From Peribacillus deserti (lineage in GTDB: Bacteria; Bacillota; Bacilli; Bacillales; DSM-1321): a stretch of 64,000 nucleotides of DNA. Position numbers and translations under genes: made by a program. The DNA lies in NCBI RefSeq assembly GCF_016909175.1, contig NZ_JAFBFI010000004.1, forward strand, positions 62,001 through 126,000, written 5' to 3'. The notes below the pieces were generated by a model, which saw nothing but the letters and a program-made list of their open reading frames with translations, did no database searches and was not told where the DNA came from. Of the stretch, positions 8,034 through 15,479 are shown in pieces; the stretch's first letter is position 1; each line of letters begins with the position of its first letter.

Positions 8034-9785
8034 TTAGTCATTTTTATTCTGATCATGGCGGTAGACCTCCATAACCATTTTGTGAAACAACGGATTAATG
8101 CCTCCGCTGTCCTCTGGGACCTCAAGGTTTACAGCTACTAAGGCATACCTTGGATTTTTGTAAGGAAAATAACCAGCGAACCATTTATTATAAAGTTCTT
8201 TGCCATCCTTCATTTTTCCCGTCTGCGCTGTTCCTGACTTTCCTGCAACCTCGTATGGCAGTCCCTGGAAGACCCTGCCTGTTCCCTTTTCTTCTATTAC
8301 TACTTTTCTTAACATGGTTTGAAGCTTCATTGCTGTATAAGGAGATATAGAGTCAGAGTCAAGCTTTTTATTTGGAAATTCAACCACGGTTGATCCGTTT
8401 TTAAATGTTACCTTGCTTACAGCCTTAACCATTCTCGATTCGCCGCCTCTCGCAATGGTTGCCATCATATTGGCAGCTGCGAGCGGTGTCACCTGTACAT
8501 CCTGCTGGCCTATCCCTGTATGGGCTGCCAGTCTTTTATCTTTTTTATCAGTGTTTTGATCCCAGACCTTCCCCTGCTCCTCGTTAAAAAGCTGCTTGAT
8601 TTCAGAATGAAAGACCTGGCCTTGCCATCCGGATGGACCAATAATGTTTAACTTGCGGGCATAATTTTCGAGGATGTCTGGATTAATTTGAGTTAATTGT
8701 ATGGCCAGATCCCCAAAAGTCCGGTTACAGCTCTGTGCAAAGCTTTCTTCAAAGTCTAACGTTCCCAGTCTCCTTTTTTCATCAATTGCCCCATTGATGG
8801 TCACATTGCAGTCAAACACCTGGCCTGGTTTAACAAGCTGATAATCTATAGCAGCCGCCGCAATTACCGTTTTAAAAACAGAGCCAAGCTTCGCCTGGGA
8901 AAACATATTATTTTCTGAGCCGATATTTGGATTTTTTTTATGAATAGCCGGCCTTGAAACAAGTGCCCGTATTTCACTGGTCTCAATATTCAGCAATAGC
9001 AGACCCCCATTATGAATCTGGAGTTTATCGGTTAAATCTTCTGCTGCAGCCTGGAGTTCTTTATCTAGAGTAGTTATAACACGAACGGGATATAACGGGT
9101 TTGCCGGCTCCACATATTTAACATCCACCCCGAATAAAGGCCCTCCAATTCCATCCACGTGAAAAACCAGCTTGGACTCTCCTTCAGATAAAAGAAACTC
9201 ATCAAAGGCTGCCTGAAGACCTGTATTCCCCACGTGAGCTTCTGGAGATAAATTTTGGCGGGGATAGAGCTGCTTTTTACGGCTCTCCCACTTTGTTAAT
9301 GTTCCAATAAGCTGTTCTGCAGGCATCTTCTTTGCCACACTCTGCGAGATTGCGAAAACGCCCGGAATCTTTAATGAGTTGATTTCATCCATTTGAGTAT
9401 CAGTGAGATACAGCGGTGTTTTACCTCCATATGCGAAAGGCTTTTGAGCCTTATTTACGGCAGAAAGAAGATCGCTTTCGCTAATTCCTGCCGCTTGGGC
9501 AACCTTTTTAGAGGGCCAGTCCATACCTTTAAGAAAGGGAAAAAGAACCAGCGCTGGAACTTCCTCATGTCCAAGCGGTTCGCCATTTCTGTCGTAGAAC
9601 TTTCCTCTTCCGCTGTCTATAGATAGTACTTGTGTACGCTGGTTTACACTTGATTGAATTAAATTGATATGATGTTTAGTAAATGACTCACTGCTTACTA
9701 GCTGAATCTGAACCAGCCTGCCGATTAATGCGAATAATAATATCATGAGCAGACCTGCTAGGATCTTAATTCTTTTCAATGGCAT
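8034..9785 (-). CDS. pbpI: Class B penicillin-binding protein PBP4b
   Basis: 583 aa, matching the family. One N-terminal membrane helix (about 7-28), a dimer domain (about 45-230), then the transpeptidase: SVFK with the acyl serine at 302, SCN at 352-354 and KSGTA at 516-520, all intact. It cross-links peptidoglycan peptides on the outer face. B. subtilis PBP4b is a mother-cell sporulation PBP. The ATG at 9785 has GAGGTG eight bases upstream, but that site lies in the 3' arm of a strong hairpin (9789-9825). yrrS follows 126 bases downstream. Confidence 0.93.
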   Translation of the reverse strand: MPLKRIKILAGLLMILLFALIGRLVQIQLVSSESFTKHHINLIQSSVNQRTQVLSIDSGRGKFYDRNGEPLGHEEVPALVLFPFLKGMDWPSKKVAQAAGISESDLLSAVNKAQKPFAYGGKTPLYLTDTQMDEINSLKIPGVFAISQSVAKKMPAEQLIGTLTKWESRKKQLYPRQNLSPEAHVGNTGLQAAFDEFLLSEGESKLVFHVDGIGGPLFGVDVKYVEPANPLYPVRVITTLDKELQAAAEDLTDKLQIHNGGLLLLNIETSEIRALVSRPAIHKKNPNIGSENNMFSQAKLGSVFKTVIAAAAIDYQLVKPGQVFDCNVTINGAIDEKRRLGTLDFEESFAQSCNRTFGDLAIQLTQINPDILENYARKLNIIGPSGWQGQVFHSEIKQLFNEEQGKVWDQNTDKKDKRLAAHTGIGQQDVQVTPLAAANMMATIARGGESRMVKAVSKVTFKNGSTVVEFPNKKLDSDSISPYTAMKLQTMLRKVVIEEKGTGRVFQGLPYEVAGKSGTAQTGKMKDGKELYNKWFAGYFPYKNPRYALVAVNLEVPEDSGGINPLFHKMVMEVYRHDQNKND

Positions 9786-9788
9786 AAT

Positions 9789-9825
9789 AAAAACACCTCA
9801 TCCACAGTGTTGACGAGGTGTTTTT
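9789..9825 (-). terminator. Hairpin that contains the pbpI ribosome binding site
   Basis: On the minus strand AAAAACACCTC pairs perfectly with GAGGTGTTTTT (11 bp, 15-base loop) and the pbpI ATG follows four bases later. It looks like the terminator of greA, with a T-run in its 3' arm, yet the same arm carries the pbpI Shine-Dalgarno GAGGTG. Confidence 0.8.
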
Positions 9826-9881
9826 ATTTAAACGTATATTTGGTAGGATGACTTTATTTATTTAGCTCTGTTAAACTAGTC

Positions 9882-10013
9882 TATTGACTTCCGCTACAGG
9901 CACTCGCTTTCCGCGGGCGGTCGGGAGCCTCCCGCCTGCGGGGTCTCCCTTGACCTGCTTTTCCCGCAGGAATCTCGTACCTGAAACGAAGATCAACTTA
10001 GTGAGAAAATCAA
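9882..10013. repeat. GC-rich repeat, basal form (R1)
   Basis: About 130 bases much richer in G+C than their surroundings, with nested palindromes (CCGCGGGCGG, GGGAGCCTCCC, CCTGCGGGG, CCCGCAGG). The same two halves flank the inserted module in the copies at 26886-27225 and 29463-29808, where about 195 bases replace the five bases between TCTCCCTT and GCTTTTCCCGC. It lies between greA and pbpI and has no reading frame of note. Confidence 0.8.
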
Positions 10014-10034
10014 CATTGTACTTTAACATTGCCT

Positions 10035-10511
10035 TTATTTAATAGTCACAATGCGGACGAACATATCTCCGCCAGGCGTTTGAACCGTAACTTCATCGCC
10101 AACCTTTTTGCCGATAAGGCTCCTTGCAATAGGAGAATCATTTGAAATTTTACCTTCAAACGGATCTGCTTCTGCGCTGCCGACAATTGTATAAGTTTCT
10201 TCTTCACCGTCAGGCAGCTCAACGAATGTGACAGATTTACCAAGAGAAACCGTATCAGAATTCAATTCATCTTCTTGAATAATCTTAGCGTTACGGATCA
10301 TATTTTCCAAAGTAGTGATACGGCCTTCAACAAAAGCCTGCTCTTCTTTTGCAGAATCGTACTCGGAGTTTTCTGATAAATCCCCAAAGCTTCTGGCGAT
10401 TTTTATCCGCTCAACAACTTCTTTTCTTCTTACACTCTTTAAATATTCAAGCTCTTGCTCAAGCTTTTCTTTTCCCTGCTTTGTCATTGGAAATACTTTT
10501 TCTATAGCCAA
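10035..10511 (-). CDS. greA: Transcription elongation factor GreA
   Basis: 158 aa, exactly the usual size. The N-terminal coiled coil (about 1-75) carries the acidic tip in [17 protein letters not shown], which reaches into the polymerase channel to stimulate transcript cleavage. The C-terminal FKBP-like domain (about 82-158) has [21 protein letters not shown] terminator separates it from udk, so it has its own promoter. Confidence 0.97.
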   Translation of the reverse strand: MAIEKVFPMTKQGKEKLEQELEYLKSVRRKEVVERIKIARSFGDLSENSEYDSAKEEQAFVEGRITTLENMIRNAKIIQEDELNSDTVSLGKSVTFVELPDGEEETYTIVGSAEADPFEGKISNDSPIARSLIGKKVGDEVTVQTPGGDMFVRIVTIK

Positions 10512-10603
10512 AATCCTTCACTCCTTCTAGTCTTTCACCATTCCCCTAAAGATCGATCAATTGGTGAGGTCAAATATAACGTATGTATGAAGATTTCCTT
10601 CAT

Positions 10604-10642
10604 AAAAAACACAACCTGCGCGTCCTTTTGGAAAGGGCGCGC
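10604..10642 (-). terminator. Terminator after udk
   Basis: GCGCGTCCTTT (10618-10628) pairs with AAAGGGCGCGC (10632-10642) with one mismatch, followed by TTTTTT on the minus strand (10604-10609). It sits about 130 bases past the udk stop. Confidence 0.7.
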
Positions 10643-10769
10643 CTTTGTCTCTCATTTGTAAGATTATTTCCTTTTTTAAGATTTGTCCACCTTTTTTGCA
10701 AAATTTTCTAAGAAATGATCCAAAGTAAAGGCTTTCAGCCGGGACTTAATCTTTATTTATGCAATAGTA

Positions 10770-11405
10770 TTATAAAAATGACTTTTCTTCAAGGATTGTT
10801 TTAATTTTTGTTACCATTAAATCAATCGCAACGTGGTTTTGGCCGCCTTCAGGAATAATGATATCAGCGTACCGCTTTGTAGGTTCAATAAACTGGTTGT
10901 GCATTGGCCTTACCACACTTAAATATTGATCAATAACAGATTCAATGGTCCGTCCCCGTTCGTTAATATCACGCACCATCCTGCGCAGAATCCGGATATC
11001 AGCATCAGTATCGACAAATAACTTCATATCCATCAAGTTACGTAATCTTTCATCCTCTAATACCAGAATTCCTTCTAGTATGATAACATCCTGCGGTTCC
11101 ACAGCAATGGTTTCCTTTGAACGCGTGTGAATTGAATAGTCATATACCGGCTTTTCAATCGGTTCATATTCCAACAGTTTATTTATATGCTCGATCAGCA
11201 GCTCGTTATCAAATGCAAGCGGATGGTCGTAGTTGGTCTGTAAACGCTCCTCAAAGGGCAGCTCGCTCTGATCCTTATAATAGTAGTCCTGCTCAAGCAT
11301 AAGAATGGAGTGCCCCTGGAAACTCTTATAGATAGCTTTAGTTACACTGGTTTTTCCTGAGCCTGAACCTCCTGCAACACCAATTACTACCGGTTTTTTA
11401 CTCAT
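10770..11405 (-). CDS. udk: Uridine kinase
   Basis: 211 aa when read from the ATG at 11405 ([20 protein letters not shown]). Longer in-frame extensions have no family match, and AAAGGAG sits very close before this ATG. It phosphorylates uridine and cytidine for pyrimidine salvage. The P-loop is GGSGSGKTS (about 12-20); other hallmarks are the DYYYKDQS and YDHPLAFD segments and the lid motif [10 protein letters not shown]. In B. subtilis, yrrO and yrrN lie directly upstream of udk; here they are missing and yrrM is the neighbour. Confidence 0.95.
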   Translation of the reverse strand: MSKKPVVIGVAGGSGSGKTSVTKAIYKSFQGHSILMLEQDYYYKDQSELPFEERLQTNYDHPLAFDNELLIEHINKLLEYEPIEKPVYDYSIHTRSKETIAVEPQDVIILEGILVLEDERLRNLMDMKLFVDTDADIRILRRMVRDINERGRTIESVIDQYLSVVRPMHNQFIEPTKRYADIIIPEGGQNHVAIDLMVTKIKTILEEKSFL

Positions 11406-11582
11406 TTCATTTCTCCTTTTCTCTTCATATGCACTTAGGCATAATAGGGAGGAAACAGGTTTATTTGGTATCAAAGCGTGTCTTTTTGCTATGGTACCCA
11501 AACATTTACTGCTTATACCCTTTTACTGCACAATATATGCTCAAAAGCACCATCCACTGTAAAGGTAAATGGTACAGGTTTA

Positions 11583-12242
11583 TTAAGCTTCCCTGCGTTT
11601 AACTGCTTTTTTACTAATGGCCACTCCATCCCCAATAGGGAGAATAACTGTATGGTACGAGGGATTAGACATAAGCCATTCATTGAAATCTTTTATCTTT
11701 CTCACCAGGCTTTTTATTCTTCTCTGCTCAAACTGGGCTTCCTCTGCGGCAACAAGTCCCCTAAAAAGAACATTATCAGTAATGATGATCCCGGTTTGAG
11801 CCAGCAAAGGCTCATAGGTTTCAAAAAATTTGCGGTATTGTCCTTTAGCAGCATCAATAAAAATTGCATCAAAAGGCCCCTCCTTTTCCACTTCGTCAAA
11901 AGTGAGAAGAGCATCTCCTTCAATCAAACGTATGGCGTTCTGTTTCTCGGCCGCCGCTATATATTTATGTGCCCATGCTATTCTTTCCTTGTCACGCTCA
12001 AGTGTAACAATTCTCACACCAGGCAAAGCGTCAGCCATCCTTAATGCGGAATAGCCGATCGCCGCCCCTACCTCGAGAATTCTAGAAGGCTGGTGGAGCC
12101 TGAGAAATTGAAGCAGTGCTTCCATTCCAAGCTTGTCCATGATCGGGACGTTATGAACAGCCGCAAACTGCTCCATCTGATTGAATAAAGCAGAAGTATT
12201 TGGTATTAAGGACTGAAGATATTCTTCAACCTTATCATTCAT
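11583..12242 (-). CDS. trmR: tRNA 5-hydroxyuridine methyltransferase (YrrM/TrmR)
   Basis: 219-aa class I methyltransferase of the catechol-O-methyltransferase-like family. SAM loop EVGAAIGYSALRMA (about 57-70), acidic turn TLERDKERIAWA, metal-site DAIFIDAAKGQY (about 126) and TDNVLFRG (about 153). In B. subtilis, YrrM (TrmR) methylates ho5U34 to mo5U34 in tRNA; the hydroxylation needs TrhP1/TrhP2 (yrrN, yrrO) encoded next door, or TrhO. Those two genes are not in this window. It starts about 150 bases past mltG. Confidence 0.85.
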   Translation of the reverse strand: MNDKVEEYLQSLIPNTSALFNQMEQFAAVHNVPIMDKLGMEALLQFLRLHQPSRILEVGAAIGYSALRMADALPGVRIVTLERDKERIAWAHKYIAAAEKQNAIRLIEGDALLTFDEVEKEGPFDAIFIDAAKGQYRKFFETYEPLLAQTGIIITDNVLFRGLVAAEEAQFEQRRIKSLVRKIKDFNEWLMSNPSYHTVILPIGDGVAISKKAVKRREA

Positions 12243-12348
12243 TATATTTCCTCCTAAACCAAACTTCGGTTTTGATTAACTGAAGATTGACATAGTAAGC
12301 ATGCAGGATACTCTGTCCATTTTCACTTCGAATATTTTAACATAAAAG

Positions 12349-12379
12349 AATGGGGAAAGTGAATGATACTCTCCCCATT
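12349..12379 (-). terminator. Terminator after mltG
   Basis: AATGGGGA (12349-12356) pairs with TCCCCATT (12372-12379), followed by CTTTTATGTT on the minus strand. Confidence 0.65.
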
Positions 12380-12390
12380 GTCTTCTTTTA

Positions 12391-13521
12391 CTATTTTTTA
12401 TTAGTTATATGTTCGGCTTTCAGCCTGTTATGTTCATCTAAACTTTTCGAAAAATAGACCTTGCCATCAGAGGCTGCCAGGAAATACAGATATTTTGTAT
12501 CAGAAGGGTTCAGGGCTGCTTCGATCGAACTGGTTCCAGCGTTAGCAATCGGCCCTGGCGGAAGCCCCTGGTTCTGATACGTATTATACGGCGATTTTAT
12601 TTCTAAGTCTTTATATAAGACTCTTTTCTGATGGCTTCCTTTAGCATATAAAACTGTAGGATCCGTCTGCAGCGGCATGCCTGTTTCTATCCGGTTGTAA
12701 AAAACAGAGGAAATAGACTCTCTATGGGTTTTTTCCGTGGCCTCTTCCTCAATTAGTGAAGCCATCGTTAACAGCTTATGAGGGGACAATTTCTTTTTAG
12801 CCATAGAATCACTATAGTGAAGAAGGACCTCGTCCTGCTTTTTCAGCATTGGACTGATTAAATCTTCAACTGTAGGGTTTTTCTCAAAATAAGAGTAAGT
12901 AGCAGGAAAAAGATAGCCCTCAAGCGGATACTTAATGTTCTTGCCGTAGATATCCTGTTTTAGAAGATTAGGATATTGCGACTGCATCTTTTTAATAAAT
13001 GCTTTATCGTTCAGGGTCTTCCAAACAACTTCCTTTTTAAGCTCCGCTTTCTCTGCAAGAATGCCCGCTATTTGATCTAGCTGTTTCCCCTCAGGAATAG
13101 TTATTTTTAAAGCCACACTTTGCATCACTTTTCCAGTTTTCAAACTGGCTGTAATCTCGCTTAATTTCATCGATGGCGAAAATTTGTATTCGCCTGCCTG
13201 AAATCCTGCTTCATTTTTAAATTTAGTATAATAGCGGAAAACTCGCGCATCCTTAATGATCCCTTTGTCCTCAAGAATATTCGAAATACCCGATACACTT
13301 GAACCAATTGGTATTGTAACCTTGGTTATTTTTTCATTCTCCGGATCCACAGGCTTTAACGCAGACTGAATGTAAAAATACCCGCCCAAAGCTAAAGCTA
13401 AAAAAAGCACTAGAAAGGACAATACGGAGATTAACACAATCTTGCGTACGGTCCTCGCTTCACTTTCCCGCTTTAAAAGCTGCTCTTTTATGTATTGTTT
13501 TTTTGTATCTTTGTCACTCAT
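12391..13521 (-). CDS. mltG: Endolytic murein transglycosylase MltG
   Basis: 376 aa, YceG family. Cytoplasmic basic start, one membrane helix (about 28-50, VLISVLSFLVLFLALALGGYF), then a LysM-like subdomain and the catalytic YceG domain. The catalytic glutamate region is LTMASLIEEEATEKTHR (about 250), followed by SVFYNRIETGMPLQTDPTV and the C-terminal NTYQNQGLPPGPIANAG. It cuts nascent glycan strands at the membrane, setting glycan length. About 620 bases without a gene separate it from yrzB upstream. Confidence 0.93.
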   Translation of the reverse strand: MSDKDTKKQYIKEQLLKRESEARTVRKIVLISVLSFLVLFLALALGGYFYIQSALKPVDPENEKITKVTIPIGSSVSGISNILEDKGIIKDARVFRYYTKFKNEAGFQAGEYKFSPSMKLSEITASLKTGKVMQSVALKITIPEGKQLDQIAGILAEKAELKKEVVWKTLNDKAFIKKMQSQYPNLLKQDIYGKNIKYPLEGYLFPATYSYFEKNPTVEDLISPMLKKQDEVLLHYSDSMAKKKLSPHKLLTMASLIEEEATEKTHRESISSVFYNRIETGMPLQTDPTVLYAKGSHQKRVLYKDLEIKSPYNTYQNQGLPPGPIANAGTSSIEAALNPSDTKYLYFLAASDGKVYFSKSLDEHNRLKAEHITNKK

Positions 13522-14089
13522 TTTTTCCCCTCCAAGAAACCAGTCAAGAAGTGATAATATACATTTATGAATTCATTCACTCGAATCATTATACTATAAA
13601 GGCTGCCTCCAGACATACAAAATACCCAAATAAATTACAGGATGCAACATAATATCCGTCCAACCGACTTTTGGTGATGGCTTATTTCTTAAACCTGGAG
13701 CTTCTGGAAAAATGTATTTTGATACATTAGCTATGAAACGGGGTACATGTTTTTTATAAATAAGACAATGCCGCCAGCCCCAAACTCCCGCAACAAGGGA
13801 TGCCATTGCTCAAGTACCAGGGCCTAAGACCTTGAATAGGAGGGCTAGAAAAGTAAAAAAGGGCTCTTTTTTTGGAGTGAATGATTGGAATTTAACGTTA
13901 TAGAGTACATCTCCGTTTACCTTTTTTGCAGGTCCAGGACATTTATGGGGGGGGGGTTCAGGGTTAACGGGGGTAAATTTAAGTTTTCGAGGGGTAAATG
14001 AAGTTTTATGGGGTGTTTCAGGAATTTACGAGGGCTTTTTATTTTTTATGGGGATTTGATATTATCGACATTGCCCTTGAAAGAAAGAT
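13522..14089. other. Gene-free stretch between yrzB and mltG
   Basis: About 570 bases. The part next to mltG holds a 70-codon minus-strand frame (13594-13806) with no ribosome binding site and no family I know, which I do not accept as a gene. The far part (from about 13945) holds a run of ten G and a G-tract array listed separately. No promoter for mltG could be assigned with confidence. Confidence 0.5.
13947..14062 (+). repeat. Degenerate ~20-bp G-tract array A
   Basis: After a run of ten G (13947-13956), G-tracts restart at about 13969, 13991, 14010, 14032 and 14050, each followed by a T-rich half ending in TTTTCG, TTTATG or TTTACG. Unit length is 18-22 bases with poor sequence identity. 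The same style is seen at 19680-19860. Confidence 0.5.
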
Positions 14090-14120
14090 AAAAAAATCCT
14101 GCCAAACAAATTTGGCAGGA
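14090..14120 (-). terminator. Terminator after yrzB
   Basis: Perfect 10-bp stem TCCTGCCAAA (14097-14106) with TTTGGCAGGA (14111-14120), followed by TTTTTT on the minus strand. It closes the ireB-yrrK-yrzB unit. Confidence 0.85.
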
Positions 14121-14141
14121 AATCAGTTAATGAGCAGACGA

Positions 14142-14429
14142 TTATTCTTCGTCTCCTTCTTCAGCAAGGAATGTATTCAGCATTTCCTCAACCATTTCCC
14201 ATTCCTCTTCGGTTTCAATTGGCTGAAGCTCGCCATCTTCGTTGTCAGCGCTTGGTACAAAAGAAGAAGCATGAATTTCTATATCCTCTTCATCTTGGTC
14301 GCTTCCAATTGGATAATATAACACATAGGATTTTCCTGTTTCGTCAGATTCAAAGGTAAATAATACTTCACACAACTGCTCATTGCCATTTTCATCTACT
14401 ACTGTAATATTCTTTTCACCGTTTTCCAT
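14142..14429 (-). CDS. yrzB: DUF1292 family acidic protein YrzB
   Basis: 95-aa very acidic cytoplasmic protein starting [18 protein letters not shown], with [17 protein letters not shown] (about 26-42) as the conserved core and an acidic tail of Glu/Asp. It is the UPF0473/DUF1292 family, found in Firmicutes next to ireB and the YqgF nuclease, as here. Function unknown. It is 13 bases past yrrK. Confidence 0.88.
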   Translation of the reverse strand: MENGEKNITVVDENGNEQLCEVLFTFESDETGKSYVLYYPIGSDQDEEDIEIHASSFVPSADNEDGELQPIETEEEWEMVEEMLNTFLAEEGDEE

Positions 14430-14442
14430 TTAAGTACACCTC

Positions 14443-14865
14443 TTATAAGTTAGTTTGTCTGTCTAAATACCCTTGTAAAATCATAACCGCTGCCATTTTA
14501 TCAATAAGCTTCTTACGCTTGCTTCTGCTGAGGTCAGCCTCAAGCAGTACTCTCTCTGCAGCCATTGTTGTTAGGCGCTCGTCCCACATTTCAACGGGCA
14601 GTTTGAACTTAGATTCAAGAGTGCTCGCATAAGATTTACTTGCTTCGGCCCTTGGGCCAATCGTATTATTCATATTTTTTGGCAGACCCACTACGATTTT
14701 TGAAACTTCATATTCCTTAATAAGTTCTCCAATTCTCTTAAAGCCAAACATATTTCTATCTTCGTCAATCTTAATTGTTTCAATCCCTTGAGCGGTCCAT
14801 CCCATGGCATCACTAATGGCAACGCCCACGGTTTTTGATCCCACATCAAGCCCCATTACCCGCAT
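14443..14865 (-). CDS. yrrK: YqgF/RuvX-type RNase H-fold nuclease YrrK
   Basis: 140 aa from the ATG at 14865 ([20 protein letters not shown]). This start was chosen because GAGGG lies just upstream and the glycine-rich metal-site strand must be near the N-terminus; an earlier in-frame ATG gives five extra residues. Acidic residues for metal binding are D7 in GLDVGS, the glutamate region VGLPKNMNN, and the DERLTT motif (about 100). Family members act in pre-16S rRNA 5' processing or Holliday-junction work. It starts one base after the ireB stop, so coupling is likely. Confidence 0.9.
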   Translation of the reverse strand: MRVMGLDVGSKTVGVAISDAMGWTAQGIETIKIDEDRNMFGFKRIGELIKEYEVSKIVVGLPKNMNNTIGPRAEASKSYASTLESKFKLPVEMWDERLTTMAAERVLLEADLSRSKRKKLIDKMAAVMILQGYLDRQTNL

Positions 14866-14866
14866 A

Positions 14867-15136
14867 TTATTTTCCCTCACGCTGATGCTTCAGGTATGAT
14901 TTCACTAATTCTTCAATGATTTCATCTCGTTCGAGCTTACGAATTATGCTTCTTGCATCATTATGTCTTGGAATGTAGGCTGGATCCCCGGACAATAAGT
15001 ACCCTACTATCTGGTTAATTGGATTATATCCCTTATCCTGGAGTGCATTGTGCACCTGGAATAAGACCTCTCGCACATCCCGTTCAAAAGGCTCTTCCGG
15101 AAAGCTAAATTTCATTGTTTTGTCAAAGGAACTCAT
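14867..15136 (-). CDS. yrzL: IreB family regulatory phosphoprotein (UPF0297)
   Basis: 89 aa. Starts [16 protein letters not shown]; the core contains [20 protein letters not shown] and [22 protein letters not shown]. In Enterococcus, IreB is phosphorylated by the PASTA kinase IreK and opposes cephalosporin resistance; the role in Bacillus is not settled. First gene of ireB-yrrK-yrzB. Just upstream is a 124-bp tandem repeat rather than alaS directly. Confidence 0.9.
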   Translation of the reverse strand: MSSFDKTMKFSFPEEPFERDVREVLFQVHNALQDKGYNPINQIVGYLLSGDPAYIPRHNDARSIIRKLERDEIIEELVKSYLKHQREGK

Positions 15137-15160
15137 ACTCGCACCCCTTTATTGATCCAC

Positions 15161-15408
15161 GATAACCGTCGATTTTCTTCGTCAGCTTCACTCTTTCACA
15201 TCCTCATGTATGTCTATATACATTCCGGTGTTCAATCGTTTCACTTCCTCGAATTTCTCGGTCCTCCTGAATCACTATTTTCCTGAGAACCGTCGGATTT
15301 CTTCGTCAGCTTTGCTCACTCGCATCCTCATGTATGTTTAGATACATAGGGGTGCTCCCTCACTTTGCTTCCTCGAACTCCTCGGCCCTCTCAATTACAT
15401 TCTTATAT
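15161..15408. repeat. 124-bp imperfect tandem repeat between alaS and ireB
   Basis: Two units, from about 15161 and 15285, share AACCGTCG, TTTCTTCGTCAGCTT, CATCCTCATGTATGT, a short spacer, ATACAT, then CACTT.GCTTCCTCGAA and CTCGG. The offset between AACCGTCG copies is 124 bases. Each unit contains a hairpin: CATCCTCATGTAT pairs with ATACATAGGGGTG in unit 2 with two G-T pairs and one mismatch. No gene overlaps it. Confidence 0.8.
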
Positions 15409-15479
15409 TTACATATTCAATTGTGATACTATTTTTCCCTGCTCGAGCCGCATTAAAGATCGTACACTTGTTGGGTTAC

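Noticed and set aside
11478-12044. 188-codon plus-strand frame across udk and trmR
   Set aside because: Antisense to the well-supported trmR gene and without a ribosome binding site.
13594-13806. 70-codon minus-strand frame between yrzB and mltG
   Set aside because: No ribosome binding site, odd composition, no family recognised, and it lies in a decayed-looking gap.
13947-13956. Run of ten G as a sequencing fault
   Set aside because: It may be miscounted, but it lies outside any gene and changes no call.
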